35,733 bases of DNA from CAZNYN01 sp964577295 (GTDB lineage Bacteria > Synergistota > Synergistia > Synergistales > Synergistaceae): positions 1-35,733 of the forward strand of contig CAZNYN010000018.1 of assembly GCA_964577295.1 (NCBI GenBank). Direction: 5' to 3'. The notes under the pieces are model-generated. The model was not told where the DNA came from, did no database searches, and saw only the letters and a list, made by a program, of their open reading frames with translations. Of this stretch, positions 1 through 7,363 are shown one piece after another. Made by a program: the position numbers and the translations under genes. Within the stretch, counting starts at the first letter, position 1. The number at the start of each line of letters is the position of its first letter.

Positions 1-686
1 ATTTTGCCCTTTGTTCTTTTCCAGAGAGAGAGGTATGCCTCTCTTGCGTCTTTTAGGTGGGCGGAGGTTGCTTTTACCGCTCCTTCGATGTTTTTGCTTT
101 CTACAAGCTGTATGATTTCAAGGTGTTCCGCCAGGGCTTTTTCCGTACGGTTAGGCTCTCTGAAGGAGACCATTCTGAAGGTTCGCAGGTATTTTTGGGT
201 GGAGCTGATTTGTTCTTTGAGGCGCGGCATTCCGCAGGAGTCGTAAATTCTTTCGTTGAATTTTGATGTCCAAAAGCAGACTTTGTCCGTATCGTTTTCT
301 CTATGGGCTTTGACCGCGTTGCTGCAGTACATTTTAAGCTCGTCAATCTCGTCTTTTGTGATTTTGTCTATTACTATTTTAATGGCGCAGATTTCAAGAG
401 CTTCTCTTATTGTGTAATATTCTATGATGTCGTCCTCCGTGTATTCGGATACGACTATTCCTTTTCGCGGAATTTGTTTTATCAGCCCTTCGCTTTCCAG
501 AACGCGCAGAGCCTCTCTTACCGGCATGCGGCTTACTCCGAGCTGCTGGGCTATCTCCACTTCTATAAGCCGTTCCCCGCTTTGGATGTCTCCGTTAAGT
601 ATGTGTTTTCTAAGGAGATTTGCGACCTCTGTTCTGAGTGGGCTGGTCTGCACCGCATCGAGTCCTTCATCCAATTTGACAGTCAT
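1..686 (-). CDS. GntR-family (FCD subfamily) transcriptional regulator, 3' end cut by window edge
   Basis: Reading leftwards from ATG at 686, 228 codons are open to the window edge, so it never closes as an ORF here. The N-terminal winged helix carries the typical VSRMPVREALRVLESEGLI segment (about residues 45-63), followed by a mostly helical FCD ligand-binding domain (about 80-225), as in FadR/LldR-type regulators. FCD proteins are usually 220-240 aa, so only a few residues should be missing. A GGAG ribosome site lies just before the ATG; another ATG 22 bp upstream is out of frame. It is divergent from tctC, with a palindrome between them, so it probably represses or activates the citrate block in response to citrate or another organic acid. 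That role is inferred from position. Confidence 0.88.
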   Translation of the reverse strand, partial: MTVKLDEGLDAVQTSPLRTEVANLLRKHILNGDIQSGERLIEVEIAQQLGVSRMPVREALRVLESEGLIKQIPRKGIVVSEYTEDDIIEYYTIREALEICAIKIVIDKITKDEIDELKMYCSNAVKAHRENDTDKVCFWTSKFNERIYDSCGMPRLKEQISSTQKYLRTFRMVSFREPNRTEKALAEHLEIIQLVESKNIEGAVKATSAHLKDAREAYLSLWKRTKGK

Positions 687-782
687 TTTTTCTCCACTCC
701 TCTTTCATAGCTCTAAACCAGTTAATGGTATCACAACTTTCATTTTTTATCCCGGGAACAAAAATTTCGTATTAAAAATCTC

Positions 783-810
783 TTGACATAATTTCCCTAA
801 CAGCTATTAT
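783..810 (+). promoter_or_regulatory. Predicted sigma-70 promoter of the tct-cit operon
   Basis: A perfect -35 TTGACA (783-788) is followed after 16 bp by TATTAT (805-810). The predicted transcription start, about 817, leaves a 160-nt untranslated leader before tctC. It is the strongest promoter-like sequence in the intergenic gap. Confidence 0.6.
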
Positions 811-822
811 TATACACACAAA

Positions 823-848
823 ATGTATCCATGGATACATGGATACAT
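823..848. promoter_or_regulatory. Palindromic operator with an extra half-site, probable GntR-regulator box
   Basis: ATGTATCCATGGATACAT (823-840) is a perfect 18-bp palindrome. A third copy of the half-site GGATACAT follows directly at 841-848. It sits a few bases downstream of the predicted transcription start of the tct-cit operon, where a bound repressor would block RNA polymerase. The divergent GntR/FCD regulator is the obvious ligand, because such proteins bind short palindromes as dimers. Confidence 0.6.
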
Positions 849-977
849 GAAAATCCCGGCCGGATTTTGAAGTATGGGTTCTTATCTGTCATAATTTCAT
901 TATTTACTATTTATCCGTTTTGTTGTTTTGTAAGGTGTAGCTTAGCATAATAAAAATCACAGGGAGGAATAGTCAAC

Positions 978-1958
978 ATGAAACGCACAACATTATTAGC
1001 TCTTTCCGCTTTTATTATCACAGTTTTTGCATGTGCCGCAAGTGCGGCGTCTTATCCGTCAAGGCCCTTTGAGTTCCTTGCACCGGCAGGAGCCGGCGGC
1101 GGCTGGGATACGACGATAAGAATGGTCGGTAAGGTTCTTGCCGAAGAGAAGATTATCACACAGCCTATGCCTGTTACGAATAAGCCCGGAGGCGGCGGCG
1201 CGGTAAACCTTGCCTATATGCAGAAGAAAAAGAATAATCCCTACACAATCACAGTCTATTCACCCCCGATTCTTCTTATTAACCTGAGCGGACAGACGGA
1301 GCTGGGATATAAGAACCTGACACCTATCGCAATGCTTATTAATGACTTCGGAGCCTATGCCGTGCCGAAGAACTCAAAGTTCAATACAATCAAGGACGTT
1401 ATGGATGCCTTGAAAAAAGACCCCAAGAGTGTAAAGGTCGGCGGCACAAGCTCTGCCGGAAGTATGGACCACCTTCAGTTCCTGCAGGCTGCTAAGGCGG
1501 CAGGCGTGAAGAATCTTAAGGAAATCCCCTATATCTCTCTCCAGGAAGGCAGCATGGCTTCGCTTATGGGCGGTCACATAGACCTTCTTTCGACAGGTAT
1601 GGCGGAGACGGTCGGAGCGTTTGAAGCCGGAGACATTAAGGTTCTCGCAGTGAGTTCACCGAAGAGAATTAAGACAGGCGTGCTTTCAAAGGTACCGACA
1701 CTTAAAGAAGCCGGCATAGACACAGTGTTTATCAACTGGCGCGGACTTTTCGGAACACCGGGAATGGGCAATGCGGAGCGCGACTACATGGCTGGCGCTC
1801 TCAAGAAGATGAGCGCGACAAAGGCATGGAAAGATGTCTGCACAAAGAACGGATGGGAAGCCGAGTACATGAACTCTGCAGACTTTACAAAATTCCTCGA
1901 TAAGACTAACGAAGAGTATAAAGTGCTTCTCGGAGAAATAGGTTTCCTTAAGAAGTAA
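978..1958 (+). CDS. tctC: Tripartite tricarboxylate transporter, periplasmic substrate-binding protein
   Basis: A 326-residue TctC/Bug-family binding protein. Residues 1-23 form a Sec signal peptide ending in the ASA cleavage site. The mature start SYPSRPFEFLAPAGAGGGWD matches the family region that forms the ligand pocket (the AGGGxD loop contacts carboxylates). A GGGAGGA ribosome site precedes ATG 978. It captures a tricarboxylate in the periplasm for the TctAB membrane complex encoded next. Substrate is not readable from sequence, but the following citrate lyase genes point strongly to citrate. A 13-bp hairpin follows the gene. Confidence 0.93.
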   Translation: MKRTTLLALSAFIITVFACAASAASYPSRPFEFLAPAGAGGGWDTTIRMVGKVLAEEKIITQPMPVTNKPGGGGAVNLAYMQKKKNNPYTITVYSPPILLINLSGQTELGYKNLTPIAMLINDFGAYAVPKNSKFNTIKDVMDALKKDPKSVKVGGTSSAGSMDHLQFLQAAKAAGVKNLKEIPYISLQEGSMASLMGGHIDLLSTGMAETVGAFEAGDIKVLAVSSPKRIKTGVLSKVPTLKEAGIDTVFINWRGLFGTPGMGNAERDYMAGALKKMSATKAWKDVCTKNGWEAEYMNSADFTKFLDKTNEEYKVLLGEIGFLKK

Positions 1959-1985
1959 GATTGTAAAAAATTCAGCGTTTGAAAG

Positions 1986-2015
1986 ATGATACGGCAGGAT
2001 TTCCTGCCGTATCAT
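1986..2015 (+). terminator. Intercistronic hairpin between tctC and tctB
   Basis: A perfect 13-bp inverted repeat (ATGATACGGCAGG, 1986-1998, and its complement, 2003-2015) closes a 4-nt loop. Only a short, AT-rich stretch rather than a U-tract follows. It probably works as a partial terminator or mRNA stabiliser that keeps the binding protein more abundant than the membrane subunits. Confidence 0.6.
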
Positions 2016-2039
2016 TAATAAGAGGGATGGTGAAGGCTT

Positions 2040-2480
2040 GTGAATCCGGAAATGGTAGTTGGATTATTCTCTGCTTTATTCGGGACTGTTTATACGGTAG
2101 CCGCGTGGAATCTGCCAGATGCCGCTATTGGAAATCCCATGGCTCCGAAATATTTTCCGCTTGTTGTGGGGATTCTCTCGATAATTTTTTCTGTTCTGCT
2201 CCTTCTAAAAGCTTCAAAAAATAAGTCTTTTGTAAAGAAAAAGAAGAGCGCCGATCCCGGGTATTGGGTGCTTATCGCAGGTCTTATCGCCTCATGTCTG
2301 ATATATGCCCTTATTTTGGAAAGAATCGGTTTTCTTATCGCCACGCCGCTCTTTCTCGGTTCGATGCTCTTTCTGGTCAACGGCCTCGGCGGCTGGAAGA
2401 TGAATGTGCTGGTCTCGGTTCTCTTTTCGTCGGGTGTCTGGTACATATTTGAAAAAATCTTTATGATTACTCTTCCATAG
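2040..2480 (+). CDS. tctB: Tripartite tricarboxylate transporter, small membrane subunit TctB
   Basis: A 146-residue protein with four predicted membrane segments (about residues 5-22, 38-58, 78-98 and 105-145), the size and layout of TctB. The GTG at 2040 is used as start, just after an AAGG; ATG 2052 is a possible alternative that would lose four residues. It pairs with the large TctA subunit in the inner membrane to form the sodium- or proton-coupled carrier. It lies between tctC and tctA, with only 12 bp to tctA, so it is cotranscribed. Confidence 0.88.
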   Translation: MNPEMVVGLFSALFGTVYTVAAWNLPDAAIGNPMAPKYFPLVVGILSIIFSVLLLLKASKNKSFVKKKKSADPGYWVLIAGLIASCLIYALILERIGFLIATPLFLGSMLFLVNGLGGWKMNVLVSVLFSSGVWYIFEKIFMITLP

Positions 2481-2492
2481 GGGGATGTCCGG

Positions 2493-3995
2493 ATGGAAAC
2501 TTTACAGCTTTTAATGTCAGGATTTGCCAGTGCTCTAACTCCTCTGAATATTATGTGGGTTTTGGCGGGCTCGGCTCTGGGTACTGTTTTGGGAATGCTT
2601 CCCGGTCTTGGCCCTACTACGGGAATCGCGCTTTTGATGCCCCTTACATTTACTATGGCTCCGGATACAGCTCTTGTGACTATGTGCGCCATATATTACG
2701 GAGCAATGTTCGGAGGCTCCAGAAGCTCAATCCTGCTCAATGTTCCGGGAGACGGAGCCGCTGTCGCGTCATGCTTTGACGGATATCCCATGTGCCTTAA
2801 CGGCGAAGGAGAAGCCGCTCTTGCAATATCGGCAATAGCTTCTTTTATAGGCGGGCTTATAGCAACGATAGCATTTGTTGTCATAGCAGTTCCCGTCGCC
2901 AGGTTTGCTCTCAAATTCGGGCCTCCCGAATATTTTATGCTTATGTGTTTTGCTCTCGCAGCTACAGCAGCTATATCAAAGGAAGCAATGCTCAAAGGTC
3001 TTCTTTCGATGGCTTTGGGACTTATGATTGCCACAGTCGGAATCGACCCGCAGTCGGGCGCTATCAGGTTTACTTTCGGAATCCCCGCTCTTCAGACTGG
3101 AATTGATTTTGTAATAGTCATTATCGGAGTATATGGTCTGGGCGAAGTATTCCACAATATGGAGCATATTAGGTCTGACCTCGGAGTGAAGGTTCAGAGC
3201 AAGTTCGGGCGTATATGGGTATCGATGGAGCAGTTTAAGCGCTGCTGGTGGCCTATGATTCGCCAGACTCCTGTCGGCTTTTTTGTCGGAGTGCTTCCCG
3301 GAGCCGGAGCTACCATAGCGGCTCTTATGGCTTACAACAATGAAAAGCAGCTTTCAAAGAATCCGGAGAATTTCGGCAAAGGCGAGATCGTCGGACTTGC
3401 CGCTCCCGAAGCTTCAAACAATGCCTGCTCCGTGGGAGCTCTTATTCCTATGATGACTTTGGGAGTTCCGGGGTCGGGAACAACGGCTGTTATGCTCGGA
3501 GCTCTTATGATTTTGGGACTTCAGCCCGGGCCGCTTCTTTTCCAGCAGCATGCAGATATAGCATGGACTGTTATAGCAAGTATGTTTATAGGAAATATTA
3601 TCTGCGCTTTTATCAATATACCTCTTGCCAGCCTTCTTGTAAGAGTTTTGGCTGTGCCTACCAAGATACTCTATCCTGTCATAGTTGCTATGGCTCTTAT
3701 CGGCGTATATACGATAAACTTCAGCACTTTGGATTTTGTCCTTTTGGTAATATTCGGTCTTATCGGTTACTTCATGAAGAAGTATAAAGTTCCTACTTCG
3801 CCTTTGATTTTGGCTGTCGTCGTCGGAGTCTCTATGGAGCAGTCTTTCAGACAGTCCATGATGCTTTCCGACGGAAATATCTCCATTCTTTTCCGCTCCG
3901 CGATATGCTGGGTGCTTTTCTTCCTTACCATATTCTCAATTGTATGGCCCTTTATAAGCGATTGGAACAAAAAGAGAAAGGCGAAAGCGGCATAG
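2493..3995 (+). CDS. tctA: Tripartite tricarboxylate transporter, large membrane subunit TctA
   Basis: A 500-residue polytopic membrane protein with about 11-12 hydrophobic segments and the duplicated TctA motifs: LGMLPGLGPTTGIALLMPLT near residue 35 and GVLPGAGATIAALMAYNNEK near residue 265. These glycine/proline-rich re-entrant loops are the family hallmark and are thought to form the substrate and ion sites. Full family length is about 500 aa. It is the transport channel of the TctCBA system. Start ATG 2493 lies 12 bp after tctB with a GGGGATG ribosome site. Confidence 0.95.
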   Translation: METLQLLMSGFASALTPLNIMWVLAGSALGTVLGMLPGLGPTTGIALLMPLTFTMAPDTALVTMCAIYYGAMFGGSRSSILLNVPGDGAAVASCFDGYPMCLNGEGEAALAISAIASFIGGLIATIAFVVIAVPVARFALKFGPPEYFMLMCFALAATAAISKEAMLKGLLSMALGLMIATVGIDPQSGAIRFTFGIPALQTGIDFVIVIIGVYGLGEVFHNMEHIRSDLGVKVQSKFGRIWVSMEQFKRCWWPMIRQTPVGFFVGVLPGAGATIAALMAYNNEKQLSKNPENFGKGEIVGLAAPEASNNACSVGALIPMMTLGVPGSGTTAVMLGALMILGLQPGPLLFQQHADIAWTVIASMFIGNIICAFINIPLASLLVRVLAVPTKILYPVIVAMALIGVYTINFSTLDFVLLVIFGLIGYFMKKYKVPTSPLILAVVVGVSMEQSFRQSMMLSDGNISILFRSAICWVLFFLTIFSIVWPFISDWNKKRKAKAA

Positions 3996-4032
3996 AGTCA
4001 GGTTTGTAAAAGAGAGAGTGTAAAATGTCTGC

Positions 4033-4064
4033 TTCATCCGCTGTTTGCCAAAGCGGCGGATGAG
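4033..4064 (+). other. Intercistronic hairpin between tctA and citD
   Basis: TTCATCCGC (4033-4041) can pair with GCGGATGAG (4056-4064), giving about 9 bp with one wobble and a 14-nt loop. No U-tract follows, so it is more likely an mRNA processing or stability element than a terminator, separating transport from lyase genes within one operon. Confidence 0.4.
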
Positions 4065-4123
4065 AAGAACTCTCGCCTTAGCAGAGATTTTCCTATCTTT
4101 ATCAGGAAAGGTGATGAATAGGG

Positions 4124-4390
4124 TTGCAATTATTTCGTACCGCAAGTGCGGGGACATTGGAGTCCTCCGACTGCATTGTAACTATTGCCCCTTCGGATAA
4201 ATATAATCTTGATTACAGGGGCGCGAACAAGGTATTGTTTGAAGAGAGAACAGATTCTCTCGTGAAAAGAATATTGCAGAAAAATTCCGTCCTGTGCGCC
4301 GATGTCCTGATTCAGGATCAGGGAGCCTTGGCTGTGACAATAAAGGCGCGTCTTGAAGCCGCTCTTTTCAGAGCAGCAGTGGAGCTGTAA
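4124..4390 (+). CDS. citD: Citrate lyase gamma subunit (acyl carrier protein)
   Basis: An 88-residue protein with the CitD signature AGTLESSD near the N-terminus. Ser14 is the expected attachment site of the phosphoribosyl-dephospho-CoA prosthetic group. The central and C-terminal parts match CitD (DQGALAVTIKARLEAAL). CitD carries the acetyl and citryl groups between the CitF and CitE active sites. The only start that gives the normal N-terminus is TTG 4124, preceded by AAGGTGATG; the nearby ATG 4114 is in another frame. It is followed after 2 bp by citE. Using a rare start may tune its level. Confidence 0.93.
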   Translation: MQLFRTASAGTLESSDCIVTIAPSDKYNLDYRGANKVLFEERTDSLVKRILQKNSVLCADVLIQDQGALAVTIKARLEAALFRAAVEL

Positions 4391-4392
4391 AG

Positions 4393-5280
4393 ATGAATAT
4401 TTGCCGTTCGATGCTATACATACCCGGAGATTCTCCGGGAAAGATTCAGCACGCCCCTATATTTGACGCAGACGGCATCCTCCTTGACCTCGAAGATGCG
4501 GTCGCTCTCAGTGAGAAGGATTCCGCAAGAAGAATGGTCGGATGGTTTCTCAGAGACTATGATTTTAAAAACCTTGTAGTGACGGTGAGAGTAAACGGAG
4601 CCGACACAAAATTTTTTAAAGATGATCTTGAGGAGATAATTCCCGAAGCGCCCTACGCAGTTCGCATTCCGAAATGCGACGGGCCTAAGGATGTTCTGCT
4701 CGCAGACAGGCTTATTACGGAAATAGAAGAGCGTCACGGAATGGCTCACGGAAAAGTGAAGATACATGCGATGATAGAGACAGCCGTAGGAATCGAAAAC
4801 GCTTTCCTTATGGCATCAGCTTCTCCGAGAGTTAAGGCCCTTACCCTTGGCGGACAGGATCTTACCGCCGATATGGGAGTGAGAAAGACAAAGGAGGGCG
4901 CGGAGCTTTTCTATGCGAGAAGCCGCGTCTCCGTTGCGGCGCACGCCGCCGGAATTGAAGCCTATGACACAATATGGGCCGACATCAATGACAAAGAGGG
5001 ATTGTACGAAGAGACAAAGCGCATAATAGGCCTCGGCTTCACGGGCAAAGCTGCCATAAGTCCCGACCAGTGCGAGATTATCAACAGTGCGTTCATGCCT
5101 GACGAAAAAGAGCTGCGCAAAGCCTGCAGGATTGTCGAAGCTGCCGAAAAGGCAGAGAAAGAGGGCAAAGGCGTTATTGCCGTAGACGGAAAGATGGTTG
5201 ACGCTCCCGTTGTCACAAGAGCGCGCCATTTGGTCTCTCTTGCAGAGGCATGCGGTGCGGAAAGGGGCGCTTCTATATGA
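4393..5280 (+). CDS. citE: Citrate lyase beta subunit (citryl-ACP lyase)
   Basis: A 295-residue HpcH/HpaI-type TIM-barrel protein. N-terminal RSMLYIPGDSPGKI and DADGILLDLEDAV are classic CitE motifs; the acidic residues of LDLEDAV and of the later ALTLGGQDLTADMG segment bind Mg2+ and substrate. CitE splits citryl-ACP into oxaloacetate and acetyl-ACP. It starts 2 bp after citD and ends in a 4-bp ATGA overlap with citF, showing tight translational coupling. Length is normal for the family. Confidence 0.94.
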   Translation: MNICRSMLYIPGDSPGKIQHAPIFDADGILLDLEDAVALSEKDSARRMVGWFLRDYDFKNLVVTVRVNGADTKFFKDDLEEIIPEAPYAVRIPKCDGPKDVLLADRLITEIEERHGMAHGKVKIHAMIETAVGIENAFLMASASPRVKALTLGGQDLTADMGVRKTKEGAELFYARSRVSVAAHAAGIEAYDTIWADINDKEGLYEETKRIIGLGFTGKAAISPDQCEIINSAFMPDEKELRKACRIVEAAEKAEKEGKGVIAVDGKMVDAPVVTRARHLVSLAEACGAERGASI

Positions 5281-6839
5281 ATACTGTGCTGAATTCTCTC
5301 GGAAGAAGCGTACTTACAGATATCCCGGGAGTGGGAAGCTTCAAACCCTACGAATCTCCCTTTGCCATGTTTGATATTCCTCATGCGGGGCGCACAATCC
5401 GCCCTGAGATGCGCTGCGCGCCTCTGTCGTCCGGCAAGGTTCGCAAGTCCCTGAGAGAAGCCGTGGAAAAGAGCGGACTTCAGGACGGAATGACAATATC
5501 TTTTCACCACCACCTCAGAAACGGGGACTCTGTCATTCCTATGGTGCTTGCGGAGCTTTCGGCAATGGGGTTCAAAAATCTTACCTTTGCTCCGAGTTCC
5601 ATTCCCGACGTTCACGACTGTATAGCCGACTATATAAGAAGCGGACTTATCACAAAACTTTACACATCGGGAGTCCGCGGCAAGCTCGGCAAACTGCTTT
5701 CAAGCGGCGAGTTTGACATCCCAGTTGTGATAAGAAGCCACGGAGGCAGAGCCAGAGCCATTGAAGAAGGTTCTATATCAATAGACGTAGCTTTTCTCGC
5801 CGCCCCCTCATGCGATGCAATGGGCAACATAACAGGAAGCTCAGGTCCTTCCGCCTGCGGTTCTCTCGGATATGCGATTACAGATGCGAGAAACGCGAAG
5901 TGCACCGTAGCCATTACGGACAACCTTGTTGAATATCCTCTTGCTCCGCGCATTTCCATACCTCAGTATCTTGTCGACCACATAGTTGTGACAGAGAGCT
6001 TGGGAGACCCGGCAAAGATAGCAAGCGGGGCTGCCCGCATAACGAAAAATCCCGTAGACCTCAAAATTGCGAGAGACACTTTCCTTCTTATGAAAGCGGC
6101 AGGAATAGTAACTCCGGGATTTTCCTTCCAGATGGGTGTCGGAGGCGCGAGCCTCGCAGCGGCTGTATATCTTGAGAAATATATGAAAGAGAAGGGCATA
6201 GTCGGAGGCTTCGGAATAGGCGGAGTCGGGGGCTATATGGCAGACATGCTCCGTCAGGGACTCTTTAAAACTCTGTTTGACGTTCAGAGTTTCGATTCTG
6301 TCGTCACAAAGTCCATAACGGAAAACCCCTCTCACATAGAGATAGACGCGTCATGGTACGCCAACCCCTTCAACGGAGGCTGCGTAGTTCACAATCTTGA
6401 CTGCGTGATACTTTCGGCTCTCGAAGTCGATACGGACTTTAATGTGAATGTGCTTACCGGCAACGACGGAGTTTTAAGGGGCGCATCGGGAGGACATCAA
6501 GACACTGCCGCCGGAGCCAAGCTCTCTATAGTGGTTCTTCCTCTTTTCAGAGCGGGAGTCCCGGGAATAAAGTCGAAAGTAACGACAATAACAACGCCGG
6601 GCGAGAGTGTGGACGCCATAGTTACGGACAGAGGCATCTGCATTAATCCGAGGAGAGAGGATCTCCTTGAGTCTGTCGGCAAAGCCGGGCTTCCCATATA
6701 CGACATAAGCAAGCTTAAAGCGGAAGCCGAGTCCTTGACAGGCGTTCCGAAGCCTATTGAGTTCAACAGAGAAAAGGCTGCGGCTTACGTCGAATACAGA
6801 GACGGAACTCTCATTGACACGGTCTGGGCTCTTAAATAG
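5277..6839 (+). CDS. citF: Citrate lyase alpha subunit (citrate:acetyl-ACP transferase)
   Basis: A 520-residue CitF from ATG 5277. The longer frame from 5250 lies inside citE and has no ribosome site, while ATG 5277 has AAAGGGG 9 bp upstream and overlaps the citE stop. Conserved stretches include LQDGMTISFHHHLRNGD, RSHGGRARAIEEG, FDVQSFDSV and TGNDGVLRGASGGHQDTAAG. CitF exchanges acetyl for citryl on CitD, the first step of citrate cleavage. This completes a CitDEF complex, but no citC, citX or citG follows. Confidence 0.96.
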   Translation: MNTVLNSLGRSVLTDIPGVGSFKPYESPFAMFDIPHAGRTIRPEMRCAPLSSGKVRKSLREAVEKSGLQDGMTISFHHHLRNGDSVIPMVLAELSAMGFKNLTFAPSSIPDVHDCIADYIRSGLITKLYTSGVRGKLGKLLSSGEFDIPVVIRSHGGRARAIEEGSISIDVAFLAAPSCDAMGNITGSSGPSACGSLGYAITDARNAKCTVAITDNLVEYPLAPRISIPQYLVDHIVVTESLGDPAKIASGAARITKNPVDLKIARDTFLLMKAAGIVTPGFSFQMGVGGASLAAAVYLEKYMKEKGIVGGFGIGGVGGYMADMLRQGLFKTLFDVQSFDSVVTKSITENPSHIEIDASWYANPFNGGCVVHNLDCVILSALEVDTDFNVNVLTGNDGVLRGASGGHQDTAAGAKLSIVVLPLFRAGVPGIKSKVTTITTPGESVDAIVTDRGICINPRREDLLESVGKAGLPIYDISKLKAEAESLTGVPKPIEFNREKAAAYVEYRDGTLIDTVWALK

Positions 6840-6880
6840 ACAGACAAAAACAGATCAGGCCATCCCTTATACACTTTAAA

Positions 6881-6916
6881 TGTGCGCTTCGTCGGCTGTT
6901 CCGCACGAAGCGCGCA
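6881..6916 (+). terminator. Hairpin after citF, probable operon terminator
   Basis: TGTGCGCTTCGT (6881-6892) pairs with ACGAAGCGCGCA (6905-6916): 12 bp with one G-U and a 12-nt loop. The U-tract is missing, so termination may be incomplete or Rho-assisted. Confidence 0.5.
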
Positions 6917-6970
6917 TGACATGTAAAACCTTTCCCATGCAGAGAAAAACATAAATATATTTTTATTATA

Positions 6971-7363
6971 TTGGACGATTACGTATTTTTAAATGGTATA
7001 ATCTTCTGCATTGCCGAGGCAAAAGAGCATTCGTTTAACGACGAAGTGCCTCTTGCTCTGTATCCGTAAGGCAGAGTGCTAGTGAAGAAAAAGTGATGAC
7101 GCGTATTATATAAGGTGCAGTATAGCCGAAATGTAAATAAAATTTGGGTATAGGAACAAATTTCGTGACTTATGCCGAGAGTGCCGTCGTTGAAAATCTA
7201 TGGCATAATGGTATGTTGTGTGATATAAATAGAAATATTCTATTTATTGTGACATTTGAAAAATACTAGGTATTTTATCCCGAGTGTGAGATAATGAAAA
7301 ACGACTTACAAAAAACAACAAATCCGGCTAAATGTCGGTGAATCCTTGAGGAGGTATTATGCA
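6971..7363 (+). promoter_or_regulatory. Promoter and long structured 5' region of the pyruvate:ferredoxin oxidoreductase gene
   Basis: There is no protein-coding gene in this gap. TGGTATAAT (6994-7002) is an extended -10 box with TTGGAC 20 bp upstream, giving a start near 7010 and a leader of about 350 nt. The leader folds readily. Arms 7023-7034 and 7041-7054 form a long bulged hairpin; GCTCTG (7055-7060) pairs with 7072-7079; 7140-7146 pairs with 7157-7163; and TTATGCC (7170-7176) pairs with 7202-7208. A further perfect 8-bp inverted repeat (7225-7232/7240-7247) lies just ahead of a possible second promoter. I do not recognise a known riboswitch, 6S RNA or tmRNA. Confidence 0.45.

Noticed and set aside
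303..710. 135-codon + strand frame at the left edge
   Set aside because: The opposite strand encodes a clear GntR/FCD regulator over the same bases.
2090..2692. 200-codon - strand frame opposite tctB/tctA
   Set aside because: Composition reflects antisense of membrane-protein codons; both genes on the + strand are certain.
7003..7200. 6S RNA, SRP RNA, tmRNA or lysine riboswitch in the PFOR leader
   Set aside because: Hallmark sequences of these RNAs were looked for and not found; only generic hairpins are supported.
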